This document shows, in pieces, positions 35,108 to 44,369 of a stretch of DNA of 64,000 nucleotides. The translations under genes and the position numbers were made by a program. The stretch is taken from contig NZ_JACVUI010000002.1 in the NCBI RefSeq assembly GCF_016624945.1, positions 496,001 through 560,000 of the forward strand, in the 5' to 3' direction. The notes under the pieces are model-generated. The model worked only from the letters and a program-made list of their open reading frames with translations, did not search any database and was not told the DNA's origin. This DNA comes from Acinetobacter sp. S54 (GTDB lineage: Bacteria; Pseudomonadota; Gammaproteobacteria; Pseudomonadales; Moraxellaceae). How positions within the stretch are numbered: the stretch's first letter is position 1; each line of letters begins with the position of its first letter.

Positions 35108-36186
35108 GGTTGTTCGCAGTAGTTGTCATTTAACCACAACTGCTGCCTAAATTTTTCAGGTGTAATCTGATTATTTTTCAAAAAAGCTCGATAAAAATTT
35201 TGCACATGACCATAGCCTAAAGAGAAAGAAATTTGTTGAATAGATAAACTACTTTCTTTTAAATATCTGCATGCTAATTCATTTCTTACTTCATTTAAAA
35301 TCTCGCGATAAGATGTCCCCTGCTTCGATAAATGTATGCGCAAATTACGATCAGACATATGTAACTGATCAGCAATATTTTCAACAGTCGGAAGCTGATT
35401 AAAATTACTGGTTAATAAAATATGTTTAAGTTGGTTAGATATCGAGTTTTTTGTTTTAATACTATTTAAAATAGTTTCTACCTTATTTTCACATAATGAA
35501 AAAATAAAAGGATTTCCTGTATTTAACCTGAGTGATAACCATGAAGCAGGCACACATAATTGCATAAAGGGTTGATCAAATAGAATTTCACCCAAAAAGT
35601 AATGAACATAATCATTATTATATGCAGGTACTGGATAATTACACTTTAATATGCATTCACTCCAATCAATATTTTCTGGTAGTTGAGTTTGCATGAGTGA
35701 AATACCACAAGTGACAACCTGTTCCATTAAAATAATATAAAGTTCTTGAGAAAGTGGGGATTGAGCATTATACGTAATGACTAATTGATCGTTCTCTATA
35801 CAATGGCTAATGCTCAATGACTCATAAATGGTATCAAAAATTTTATTTGCAATTTCAGTGAATTGCGTATAATTCTCACTCGACATTAAGGCATAGCCAT
35901 AAATTCCAAAATTCCGTACAGTTTTCATGGCACCTAAGCGTAGCCCCAATCCGGGTAAAGATAATTTTTTATTGCTACGAACCAGAAAATCCAGATATTG
36001 TTGAAATGTAAATCGTACTGTTTGTTGCTCAATATCATTTAATGAAAAAGATAATTCTTTAAAAAAATGCTCAAGTTCATTTTTATCAAGGTTTTTTTTT
36101 AATAATGAAGTCAAATCAGAAAAATAGCTATTTAAAATCTTTTGCTTTTCTTGTTCAAACTCATTAATTAGACTGACTCTTTCCAT
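35104..36186 (-). CDS. AraC-family regulator (OruR/PchR-like, arabinose-binding-type N-terminus)
   Basis: This 360-residue regulator has an N-terminal ligand domain with GLRLGAMKTVRNFGIYGYALMSS (split: GLRLGAMKTVRNFG and IYGYALMSS; about 80-105) and a C-terminal two-helix AraC DNA-binding domain (about 262-350, with ENIADQLHMSDRNLRIHLSK). It converges on the meta-cleavage operon and is likely its regulator through the repeats at 31485. Confidence 0.85.
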   Translation of the reverse strand: MERVSLINEFEQEKQKILNSYFSDLTSLLKKNLDKNELEHFFKELSFSLNDIEQQTVRFTFQQYLDFLVRSNKKLSLPGLGLRLGAMKTVRNFGIYGYALMSSENYTQFTEIANKIFDTIYESLSISHCIENDQLVITYNAQSPLSQELYIILMEQVVTCGISLMQTQLPENIDWSECILKCNYPVPAYNNDYVHYFLGEILFDQPFMQLCVPASWLSLRLNTGNPFIFSLCENKVETILNSIKTKNSISNQLKHILLTSNFNQLPTVENIADQLHMSDRNLRIHLSKQGTSYREILNEVRNELACRYLKESSLSIQQISFSLGYGHVQNFYRAFLKNNQITPEKFRQQLWLNDNYCEQP

Positions 36187-36661
36187 ATCTACTCATACTG
36201 TATAACTACAGGGATAATCATCAAATTGAAAAATTACAACAAATGATGGATAGAAATTTTATATAAATTAACACCAAAACTCTAGATATATAACTCTCTT
36301 TTAATTGGATTTTGATAGTTTAATGAAAAACATGAACTATTGTAACGATAATCTTCATTTAGAAGTATAAATATCTGTTTATTTTCAAAGAAATCATTTT
36401 TTATTGGCATACTCTTGCATGATTAACGGAAAGTAGCTTTCAATTAAAATATGATCAAGATATGAAAGGTATAGCGCGTCTGTACCTTTTTATCTACGCT
36501 CAAGATTATAGCCGTTAAAACATGAGGTTTTGACTGACTTGTCCGCATGACTGCTGACGTGATTTTAATTTACAAATTAAACGCTATATTTTCAAAGCAT
36601 ATCAATTGACCCACAATATGTTACGTTATAACATACCAATAATAACATATGGGGTGCTTTG
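36187..36661. other. 475-base spacer with an orphan hairpin and a Zur-like box
   Basis: Besides the Zur-like box (36618-36634), a hairpin AAAGGTA/TACCTTT followed by T's lies at 36465-36491 with no gene ahead of it. It could end a short RNA from this spacer. Nothing else is recognisable. Confidence 0.4.
36618..36634. promoter_or_regulatory. Zur-like box in front of the ZnuD-type receptor
   Basis: ATGTTA-CGTTA-TAACAT matches the Zur core ATGTTA-N5-TAACAT with exact half-sites and spacing. It ends 27 bases before the receptor ATG, where bound repressor would block initiation. Confidence 0.65.
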
Positions 36662-38992
36662 ATGTTCTATCGTTTTATTACTTTATCTTTTTTAGCCAGT
36701 ATCCACTCTAGCCATGCTGCAGATGATTTGTCTGAACTGACTAATCTTCCAATCATTCATAGTGAAGCAGAACATTCTTCAACGGTGGATAGCATCGCAG
36801 TAGTCAAAAACACACAGGCACAAAACAAAACTTTAGGAGATATGCTCAAACAGATTTCTGGCGTACAAAGCAGCTCATTTGGGCCTAACGCTGGCGCGCC
36901 TGTGATTAGAAGTTTAACAGGCAGCCGCGTTCAAATTTTAGAAGATGGACAAAGTATTCTGGGCATGAATGCGTTGAGTGGTGATATTAATATTCCTTTT
37001 GATCCCTTATTTATTCGTTCTGTTACGGTAAATAAATCTTCAGATAGTGTGCGCTATGGTGGGCACGGTATTGGCGGAAGTGTGGATGTTGATACAGGAA
37101 CAATTTCACGAAAAATGGAAGATAAGAGCCATGAACTTGAAATCACCGCACGTAAAGGTTTTAATGATGTTGATGCTCGAGGTATTCGCTTAAACGTTAA
37201 TAACCAAAATAATCTATCAACCAATTTACTTTTCTCCTCACAGCGTATTTCTTCTTATAAAATCCCGGGGAATAGCAAGGCTGATGCTTGTAACAATCAA
37301 GTATTTATAAACAATGGCGGTATCAATAGTTCCCTTGCCGACTCTTGTCAGAAAGAAGTTCGTATAAATGAACTCTATAATAAAGCATCACAGCCTTATA
37401 TTGATCAATTTATGACGGAAAATCCTGATTGGGCGGATGGTCAGTTTTCTTTTTATACGGATAATCCTGTCTCAGTCTGGTCTGGCAAAGAATATCATAA
37501 CCCTGTAAATCCAGACTATGTTCCAGGTACAACTGCCTTTACTCAACAAAAAATTAACAAAGATATTACACCTGACTATAAACATAAACTGGGCAATAGT
37601 TATCTAGAAAATCAACATTTTGCGATTGGAAGTACCTATTTTTTTGATCAAGGTTATGTGGCTGCAAGCCTTGACTCTAAGGATAGTCAATATGGTGTAC
37701 CGGGATTTTCTATGGAAAATAAATCCTTTTATTCAAATGATGAAGGACTACCCGTTGGCGTCAAGACCAAGCAAACCCGTTATACACTCGAAGGAAAATT
37801 ATTAAAACCTCTCTCTGTGTTGGAAAATGTAGAGGTTCATCTTGCACAAGTGAACAATAAATCAGGTGAATATCTTGGAGCATCCAATGCCAATGATTAT
37901 AAATTCGATACACAGCAGGCAGAATTATTACTTTCGCAGCGTCGTATAGGTCCATTAAGCGGACTGATCGGCTTAAATTATCAGCGCAGAGATGTGAAAG
38001 GTTCAGGTTCACAGCGTTATTTACCTGACGTAAATACTCAAACCGACGCTGTTTTTATTCAGCAAAAATTAGATTTCAACTGGATTTCCTTTAATGCGGG
38101 TTACCGCCATGAACAAGTGGATCACCATATCCAAAATGATCAATTTATACGCTCAAGAAATTCAGCTAATAGCACTCTTCAAGATCAGTCATTTCATCTA
38201 AACAATTATAGTGTGGGATCTTATATTAAACTTGGTTCATTATTTGGCACTAAAGTTAAATATTCAGTGTCTGAACGGGCACCAGAAATTAACGAGTTAT
38301 ACGCCAGCAATCCTCATTATTCAATCATGACCCAAGAAGAAGGTAACCAAAACCTTAACCCTGAGCAAAACAAAAGCCTTGAATTAACAGGATTATTTCA
38401 ATACGCAGGTTTTGATCTAGCTGCAACGGTATATCAAATGAAATTTGATAACTATTTATATCTCGGACATTCAGGCATGCAAGTCCAAAATCGCTTACCC
38501 CTTAAGTATTGGAAACAAACCGATACATCTGTGAAGGGTTTTGAGCTCGATTTATCCCAAAAAATTGACTTAAAACAATATGGACAATTTAAAGTATCGG
38601 CACTGGCTGATCTCGTTAAAAATGAGGCCACTAATCCTGATTCACTACGCTCGCACAATGACGGCGTCTATCTGCCAAGTATGCCAACTAACCGTTATGG
38701 AGCCAGTTTGTCATGGGAGAACCAAAGCTGGTTTGCCAACCTTTCCAGTATGTATTATGACAAACCTCGCTACCTTGGAAAAAATGTTTTGGAAGAAGTA
38801 CCTTTACCTGGCTACAATCTAGTTGAAATGGAAATCCGCAAAACGCTCAATCTTAAAAATGCAGACGTTGACATATTTTTAAATGGCACGAATTTGCTCA
38901 ATCAAGAGGCTCGTCCACAAAACTCACCATTAAAATATATTGCCCCACTGCCTGGTCGAGGGTTTCAACTCGGTGTTAGCATGCGAATTTAG
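36662..38992 (+). CDS. TonB-dependent receptor, ZnuD-like (probable zinc uptake)
   Basis: A 776-residue outer-membrane receptor starting at ATG 36662 after GGGGTG. The signal peptide ends around residue 18-20. The plug carries GAPVIRSLTGSRVQILEDGQ and SVRYGGHGIGGSVDVD. The barrel has the ERAPEINELYASNPHY block seen in ZnuD-type receptors, and the last residues form a typical beta-signal ending in Ile. The Zur-like box supports zinc-starvation control. A heme or other metal ligand cannot be excluded. Confidence 0.85.
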   Translation: MFYRFITLSFLASIHSSHAADDLSELTNLPIIHSEAEHSSTVDSIAVVKNTQAQNKTLGDMLKQISGVQSSSFGPNAGAPVIRSLTGSRVQILEDGQSILGMNALSGDINIPFDPLFIRSVTVNKSSDSVRYGGHGIGGSVDVDTGTISRKMEDKSHELEITARKGFNDVDARGIRLNVNNQNNLSTNLLFSSQRISSYKIPGNSKADACNNQVFINNGGINSSLADSCQKEVRINELYNKASQPYIDQFMTENPDWADGQFSFYTDNPVSVWSGKEYHNPVNPDYVPGTTAFTQQKINKDITPDYKHKLGNSYLENQHFAIGSTYFFDQGYVAASLDSKDSQYGVPGFSMENKSFYSNDEGLPVGVKTKQTRYTLEGKLLKPLSVLENVEVHLAQVNNKSGEYLGASNANDYKFDTQQAELLLSQRRIGPLSGLIGLNYQRRDVKGSGSQRYLPDVNTQTDAVFIQQKLDFNWISFNAGYRHEQVDHHIQNDQFIRSRNSANSTLQDQSFHLNNYSVGSYIKLGSLFGTKVKYSVSERAPEINELYASNPHYSIMTQEEGNQNLNPEQNKSLELTGLFQYAGFDLAATVYQMKFDNYLYLGHSGMQVQNRLPLKYWKQTDTSVKGFELDLSQKIDLKQYGQFKVSALADLVKNEATNPDSLRSHNDGVYLPSMPTNRYGASLSWENQSWFANLSSMYYDKPRYLGKNVLEEVPLPGYNLVEMEIRKTLNLKNADVDIFLNGTNLLNQEARPQNSPLKYIAPLPGRGFQLGVSMRI

Positions 38993-39275
38993 CAATTAAA
39001 CCATCAAAATTTAAAACATCCCCGAGCTATGTTCATTCAATGCCAAAAGATCATTTATTTTTGGTCTTGAATGACTTCGGACACATGATGAGCAGGGGTA
39101 TATTTAAAATATTTGCTTGCCGTATTCAGTAATGAGGATCATTAAAAGCGCTCATAATTTAGTTTCTAAACCTACGTATATATCGCCTTTTTTAGTTTTT
39201 ATATATCGAATGACCTCATGCTAAGAACCCCCAATATAGCGCTATTAGTAGAATTCATTGAGGGCTTTATATTCC

Positions 39276-39986
39276 TCAAAGTCCGCCCAATAAGCTATTT
39301 TTTTCTAAGGCCTCAACAATTGTTTTAGCAGTAACACGCGCAGAAAAAGGGTTTTGTCCAGTTATTAAATGTTCGTCTTGTACAACATTGGGTGTGAAAG
39401 GAATGAACGTTCTTTGATAATTTGCGCCTCTTTCTTTTGCTAATTTTTCTGCATTATAAGGAACTTTCTTGGCAACCCCTGCCAATACTTCTTCACACCA
39501 TGCAAAGCCAGTCAATTTTTTGCCTTGAATCAGATATTTATTATTTGAAAGTCGCACATTCAATAAACCGCAATAACCGTGACATACACTTGAAACAATG
39601 CCACCTTTTTCATAAATATTTTTAGTGATTTCCTGAAGATCAGGATTATCCAAAAAATCCCACATTACCCCATGCCCACCCGTGTAATAAATCACGTCAT
39701 AATCTTGCCAATTAATCTCAGATGGTTTCTTGGTATTCTCAAGCAATTTCATAAAGCTTGGATCATTTTTACGTTTCAATACCGACTTATCAGCGACCAA
39801 GCGCCCTAATGATTTAGGTTCGATGGGAGAACGACCACCTAATGGACTGACAATATCTTGAATATAATCATGCTTTTCAAATTCATCATAAGCATGAGTA
39901 AGTTCTCCCAACCACAATCCAGTTGGGTACTTTAAACCCTTGTATTTATCTAAATTAGTGACAATGTGTAAAATTCGTTTCGTCAT
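39276..39986 (-). CDS. DJ-1/PfpI-family protein (glutamine amidotransferase fold, Hsp31/glyoxalase III-like)
   Basis: A 236-residue class I glutamine amidotransferase-like protein. The nucleophile Cys lies in SSVCHGYCGLL (about residue 138), and the oxyanion region is YYTGGHGVMWDF. This branch includes Hsp31-type chaperone/glyoxalase III and YraA-like electrophile-stress proteins. A MerR-type promoter drives it, and the gene is divergent from the MerR gene. Role inferred: detoxification or repair after aldehyde or redox stress. Confidence 0.82.
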   Translation of the reverse strand: MTKRILHIVTNLDKYKGLKYPTGLWLGELTHAYDEFEKHDYIQDIVSPLGGRSPIEPKSLGRLVADKSVLKRKNDPSFMKLLENTKKPSEINWQDYDVIYYTGGHGVMWDFLDNPDLQEITKNIYEKGGIVSSVCHGYCGLLNVRLSNNKYLIQGKKLTGFAWCEEVLAGVAKKVPYNAEKLAKERGANYQRTFIPFTPNVVQDEHLITGQNPFSARVTAKTIVEALEKNSLLGGL

Positions 39987-40030
39987 AACTGCCTCTGTTT
40001 TTTCAAATTTATTAATATTGCTTTTGATAC

Positions 40031-40061
40031 ACTATAAGTCTAAAGTTAGCTTTAATGTCAA
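40031..40061 (-). promoter_or_regulatory. MerR-type promoter of the PfpI-like gene (19-base spacer)
   Basis: On the minus strand TTGACA (40061-40056) and TATAGT (40036-40031) are separated by 19 bases, too long for normal sigma-70 use. The spacer carries the dyad TAAAG-CTAA-CTTTA. This is the classical target of a MerR activator, and the MerR gene starts 16 bases to the right. Confidence 0.8.
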
Positions 40062-40076
40062 GAGCAATTAAGTGAA

Positions 40077-40490
40077 ATGAATATTAGCGAGCTATCTAAA
40101 AAAAGTGGATTGAGCACTCCTACAATTCGTTATTATGAACAAATTAAGTTACTTCCAAAGGCAAAGCGCAAAGCAAATGGCTATAGAGAATATAGTGAAG
40201 ATGACCTGAAGCAATTATTTTTGATTCAACAAGCTCAGCAAGTTGGTTTTTCTTTGAATGAAATCAAAGTCTTCCTTCCTTCTAATGTTATAAATTGGGA
40301 TCATGATATTTTAATTGGTTTACTAGAAAGTAAAATTCAGGATATACAGGATTTAGAACAAAAGTTATCGATCAGTAAAAATAATCTACGTAGCATGATC
40401 AATGCCATTAATAACAAACCCGACGAAATGACGTGTGAAGAAAATGCCCAACGTTTGCTCAATCTTTATTACACAAATAACAAAGGTTAA
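40077..40490 (+). CDS. MerR-family transcriptional regulator
   Basis: This 137-residue MerR regulator has an N-terminal winged helix (ISELSKKSGLSTPTIRYYEQ, about 3-22) and a short dimer coiled coil (about 75-115). One Cys occurs, near residue 120, in EMTCEEN, so metal binding by several Cys is unlikely and a redox or electrophile signal is more likely. It lies between two promoters of identical design (40031 and 41964). Confidence 0.88.
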   Translation: MNISELSKKSGLSTPTIRYYEQIKLLPKAKRKANGYREYSEDDLKQLFLIQQAQQVGFSLNEIKVFLPSNVINWDHDILIGLLESKIQDIQDLEQKLSISKNNLRSMINAINNKPDEMTCEENAQRLLNLYYTNNKG

Positions 40491-40696
40491 GTTTTGTATT
40501 TATTGCTGAATGATAAAAAATATAAACCTTAAATCTTAGCATTTAGTTAAATGAGTTATTTCAGCTTGCCTTTATTATGGACAACTAAAGTTACTTTAAG
40601 CCACAAGCAAACAGCTTCACGGGCGTTTAATTTACCCGCATAGCCATTTGTACCACATAGTATGCAATGTGCTTTTATTGCATTTATTCCCATTCA

Positions 40697-41935
40697 TTAA
40701 GATGAAAATGCCCCATTACGCATACGACTTTTATATTGACGAGTACGACGAGCCATCGTGACTTGCTGTAGTATCAATGCCCACAATGGAGAGATTCTAG
40801 GATTTGTTTTTTTACCGAGACTCAGTTTTCGTAGCTGGAATTTAACTGTCGCCATATTTGCGAGTGAAGCTAGGGTTTTATTTTTCCAATGGATGGGGTT
40901 TAACTCAGGCGAAACATTTTTTCCTTGTTTCCATTTATTGGGTAAATTCGGGTCAAGCGCTAATGCAGTCGCAATTCCAACCATATCTACACCACTTTCA
41001 ACGACTTTTTCAGCAATTTGTTTACGACGAATGCCGCCTGTTACCATCACTGGCATGTTTGAAACTTTGCGAATCTCTTGAGCAAACTCCAGAAAATAGG
41101 CCTCTCGTGCTAAAGTACGGCCATCTCTTGCTTGTCCTTGCATCGCTGGTGCTTCGTGACTTCCTCCCGAAAGTTCGATCAAATCAACAGATAATTCATT
41201 TAGCATGCACACCACTTGTTGTGCGTCTTCAACACTAAAACCGCCTCGTTGAAAATCAGCAGAATTAAGTTTAACGGCAACAGTAAAGCTTGGCGAAACC
41301 ACAGCACGAACAGCATTGACAATTTCAATTAAAATACGTGCCCGATTTTGTAATGAGCCACCCCATTGATCCTGACGTTTATTGCTTAAAGGTGAAAGAA
41401 ATTGGCTTAATAGATAACCATGTGCTGCATGAATTTCAACCCCTGTAAAGCCCGCTTTTTCGCCTAAACGCGCAGTGTTGGCAAAACGTTGAATAACTTC
41501 ATCAATCATATCTTGAGTCATTTCAACTGGAATATTAAAGCGATCTGACATTTTGCCTAAATCAAGACCCATAGCTGAGGGCGCCCAAGTTTCCTGACCC
41601 AAGTTTGATTGCATTTGACGACCAGGATGGTTGATCTGCAACCACACTTGCGCACCTTTGGAACGCGCAATTTGTGCCCAACGTTTGAAAATATCTAAAT
41701 GCTTTTCATCTTCGAGTACCACTCCGCCTGGCCCTGTCATGGCACGACGATCAACCATGACATTTCCTGTAATAATTAAGCCAGCGCCGCCCTCTGCCCA
41801 TGCCTGATATAAACGCATAAGTTCCTCTGATGGCGCTTGCTCTAAATCTGCCATGTTTTCTTCCATCGCAGCTTTAGCAATACGGTTTTGAATTTGGGAG
41901 CCATTTGGTAAAACTAATTTTTTAAATACGTCCAT
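40697..41935 (-). CDS. NADH:flavin oxidoreductase / old yellow enzyme family
   Basis: A flavin TIM-barrel oxidoreductase of 412 residues from ATG 41935; a GTG 12 bases earlier is possible, but the promoter leaves little leader room. Conserved parts include QINHPGRQMQ, the HAAHGYLLSQFLSPLSNKR active-site block (His-x2-His) and VMVTGGIRR near the FMN phosphate. Such enzymes reduce electrophilic enones and nitro compounds. It is preceded by a promoter near-identical to that of the PfpI-like gene. Confidence 0.88.
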   Translation of the reverse strand: MDVFKKLVLPNGSQIQNRIAKAAMEENMADLEQAPSEELMRLYQAWAEGGAGLIITGNVMVDRRAMTGPGGVVLEDEKHLDIFKRWAQIARSKGAQVWLQINHPGRQMQSNLGQETWAPSAMGLDLGKMSDRFNIPVEMTQDMIDEVIQRFANTARLGEKAGFTGVEIHAAHGYLLSQFLSPLSNKRQDQWGGSLQNRARILIEIVNAVRAVVSPSFTVAVKLNSADFQRGGFSVEDAQQVVCMLNELSVDLIELSGGSHEAPAMQGQARDGRTLAREAYFLEFAQEIRKVSNMPVMVTGGIRRKQIAEKVVESGVDMVGIATALALDPNLPNKWKQGKNVSPELNPIHWKNKTLASLANMATVKFQLRKLSLGKKTNPRISPLWALILQQVTMARRTRQYKSRMRNGAFSS

Positions 41936-41963
41936 TGCGGTGTCCACTTTTGAGTATGGTTAC

Positions 41964-41994
41964 ACTGTAAGATTAAAGTAAACTTCAATGTCAA
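41964..41994 (-). promoter_or_regulatory. second MerR-type promoter (19-base spacer) before the old-yellow-enzyme gene
   Basis: On the minus strand TTGACA (41994-41989) and TACAGT (41969-41964) again enclose a 19-base spacer with the dyad AAGTTTACTTT. Over 34 aligned bases it differs from the promoter at 40031 at six positions only, so the same MerR protein should act on both. Confidence 0.75.
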
Positions 41995-42074
41995 CACTTT
42001 TATTTATTATTCAATTCATTTGTCTTTTCTAACTCATTCTCTAATTTAAATATAGATCACATGGTTATTATGTA

Positions 42075-42242
42075 GTGGGATTACCTGTTTTATTTAATGC
42101 TACAGCATTACTGGATATGATCGGATGGAAAACTATGAATATCGCGCTTATTCCTTGGTTAATCATTACAACCTTGTCTTTAGTATGGCTGCATGCAAAA
42201 AATCAAGTGATCAAAAAAAGAGAGTTTAAAACTCTCTTTTGA
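42075..42242 (+). pseudogene. remnant of a membrane-protein gene (3' end)
   Basis: A 55-codon frame with no start encodes VGLPVLFNATALLDMIGW and two hydrophobic segments (MNIALIPWLIITTLSLVWL), ending at TGA 42240. A hairpin terminator overlaps its end. The frame continues some codons upstream without an ATG. It looks like the last part of a lost integral-membrane gene; the family is not recognised. Confidence 0.45.
42216..42240 (+). terminator. terminator overlapping the end of the remnant gene
   Basis: The perfect 12-base arms AAAAGAGAGTTT and AAACTCTCTTTT with a one-base centre overlap the remnant's last codons. Confidence 0.7.
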
Positions 42243-42761
42243 GACACTAAAATCTAAATATTTATTTCAAATCTTTTGTATTTTTAAATTTAAGGCCTGA
42301 ACGACTGCTACAATCTCTTTTGAATCCCCGACACCTGATTCAGATTATTTTGCTACTGCCATGGTCTCGGTTTGATTGGTTTGGTCGGATTATCGCATAG
42401 TGGTGTTGTTTCTTAAGATTAAATCCACATAATATGGCTGTAATTAATCGACAATGACCCCATTGTACTCTTAATCGGGTCAGTACATAGCAGTAGATTT
42501 TGACCATTGTTATAGAGAAAATAATGCCTTAGATTGGTGCATCCAAAAGAAGTATATAATTTCTTATTTAAAGAGGTAGATCAAATCTCAGCCCACCCTC
42601 ATCTGGCATCAAACTAAACTATGTTTTCTTTTCCCAATTAAATATTTATTTTCAATTTTATGAAATCTGAGCTACAGAATATTAGAGTGCTCTTATTAGG
42701 ATATTATTCCTAACAAGAATATCCCCATAATTCAACTAAACAATTAAATATAAAACATATT
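42243..42761. other. 519-base spacer without recognised gene
   Basis: No frame with a start, ribosome site and family features was found on either strand. The left half is less AT-rich and may be decayed coding DNA. Confidence 0.4.
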
Positions 42762-44249
42762 TTAATAACGAATCATCACAGATTTCAATTCTGTATAGTC
42801 TTCGATAAAAGTATCAGAAAATTCACGACCAATGCCCGAAGCTTTAATTCCACCAAAAGGTACGCAAGGGTCCAGAAAAGTATGCATATTAATCCAGATT
42901 GAACCTGCTTCAATTTGTGGGACGAGACGCAATGCTTTGGATAAATCATTGGTCCAGAGGCTGGCAGTTAAACCAAAACGAGAATGATTGATCATTGAAA
43001 TCAGCTCTTCATCATTTTCAAAAGCAATGACATCTACTACGGGGCCAAAAGTTTCTTCAATAAATAAGGGATCATCCACACCCTGCACTTTTAACAACGT
43101 CGGTTCAACAAAATAACCCATTTTTGATATAGCGTTACCGCCACAAATGATTTGATTATTTTGATGGGCAAGATCAAGATAATGTTTGACCTTATCAAAA
43201 TGGGGCTTATTTGAGAGTGGGCCAAACATACTGGATTCATCCAATGGCGAACCAATTTTTAATTGTTGGATGGCACTCGTCATCTTTTCCACCAATTCAT
43301 CATACTTAGACTGGTGAACAAAGAAACGTTCTGGTGCTGCACACACTTGTCCCTGATGAACAAAGGTCGCTTGCAACAAAATAGGCAAAATTTCATCAAG
43401 ATGAGCATCAGCCAAAATTGCTGCGGCATTTTTACCTCCCAGTTCTAAGCTAACGCGGGTTAAGTCATTCTTCATCGCTTGTTGACCAATCGCGATGCCC
43501 GTAGGGACCGAACCCGTAAAAGAGACTTTTTTCACTAAGGGTGAATGAATCAAATGCTGCCCAGCATCACCGTTACCCGTGATCACATTAATCACACCAG
43601 CTGGAATCCCTGCTTCAATAGCAAGTTCAGCCAAACGTAACAAGGAAAGCGTGGTGAACTCACTCGGTTTGAGCACAATCGTACAACCTGTGGTTAATGC
43701 CGAACCAATTTTCCAGCACCCGATCATTAAGGAGAAATTCCACGGTACAATACCGGCTACCACACCTACAGGTTGACGTAAGGTATAAGCAGCATATTTT
43801 TCTCCATTCATAGAGGGAATCGACGGCTGCATAGTCTGGCCATTAATCTTTGTAGCCCAACCTGCAAAATACCTTAAGAACACCACCGTTTGTGTAACTT
43901 CCAAGTGTCGAGACAAATTAATCAGTTTACCTGTAGTCAACGTCTCTAACTGTGCCAGTTCCTCAGCGTGTTGTTCAATCAGATCGGCCAATTTATTGAG
44001 TTTTAGACCACGCTCATAAGGAGAAGTATTAGCCCAAGTATTGGTAAAAGCCTCGTGCGCGCTTTGAACGGCCTTTTCAACTTCTTTTTCAGTCGCAACG
44101 GCAATCGTTGAAATGACTTGTTCAGTAGCAGGGTTGATAAGCTCAATTCGTTCCTGCATTTCTGGTATTGTCGTTTTTCCATCAATAAAATGACCATGCT
44201 GACGTGCCATAAATTGCTGTACACTTGCTAAAATCTGTACTTCACTCAT
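42762..44249 (-). CDS. feaB: phenylacetaldehyde dehydrogenase-type aldehyde dehydrogenase
   Basis: A 495-residue NAD-dependent aldehyde dehydrogenase. The catalytic Glu is in LELGGKNAA, the nucleophile Cys in GQVCAAPERFF (about 300), and the Rossmann loop in FTGSVPTG. It oxidises the aldehyde made by the amine oxidase TynA, giving phenylacetate or 4-hydroxyphenylacetate. The name rests on the neighbourhood with tynA and feaR. The ribosome site GAGGAAAAT precedes ATG 44249. Confidence 0.85.
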   Translation of the reverse strand: MSEVQILASVQQFMARQHGHFIDGKTTIPEMQERIELINPATEQVISTIAVATEKEVEKAVQSAHEAFTNTWANTSPYERGLKLNKLADLIEQHAEELAQLETLTTGKLINLSRHLEVTQTVVFLRYFAGWATKINGQTMQPSIPSMNGEKYAAYTLRQPVGVVAGIVPWNFSLMIGCWKIGSALTTGCTIVLKPSEFTTLSLLRLAELAIEAGIPAGVINVITGNGDAGQHLIHSPLVKKVSFTGSVPTGIAIGQQAMKNDLTRVSLELGGKNAAAILADAHLDEILPILLQATFVHQGQVCAAPERFFVHQSKYDELVEKMTSAIQQLKIGSPLDESSMFGPLSNKPHFDKVKHYLDLAHQNNQIICGGNAISKMGYFVEPTLLKVQGVDDPLFIEETFGPVVDVIAFENDEELISMINHSRFGLTASLWTNDLSKALRLVPQIEAGSIWINMHTFLDPCVPFGGIKASGIGREFSDTFIEDYTELKSVMIRY

Positions 44250-44369
44250 TTTATTTTCCTCTTTTTGATTTTTGAAATCCTGTCATAACAGCAACTATTT
44301 CTCTGATTTCATCCTTACTTCATATCTCTGACTACACATTTGATAAAACACTGTTTATCGCTATCCGAT

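Noticed and set aside
42300..42480. Possible coding remnant
   Set aside because: Short fragments in several frames only; no continuous similarity I can name.
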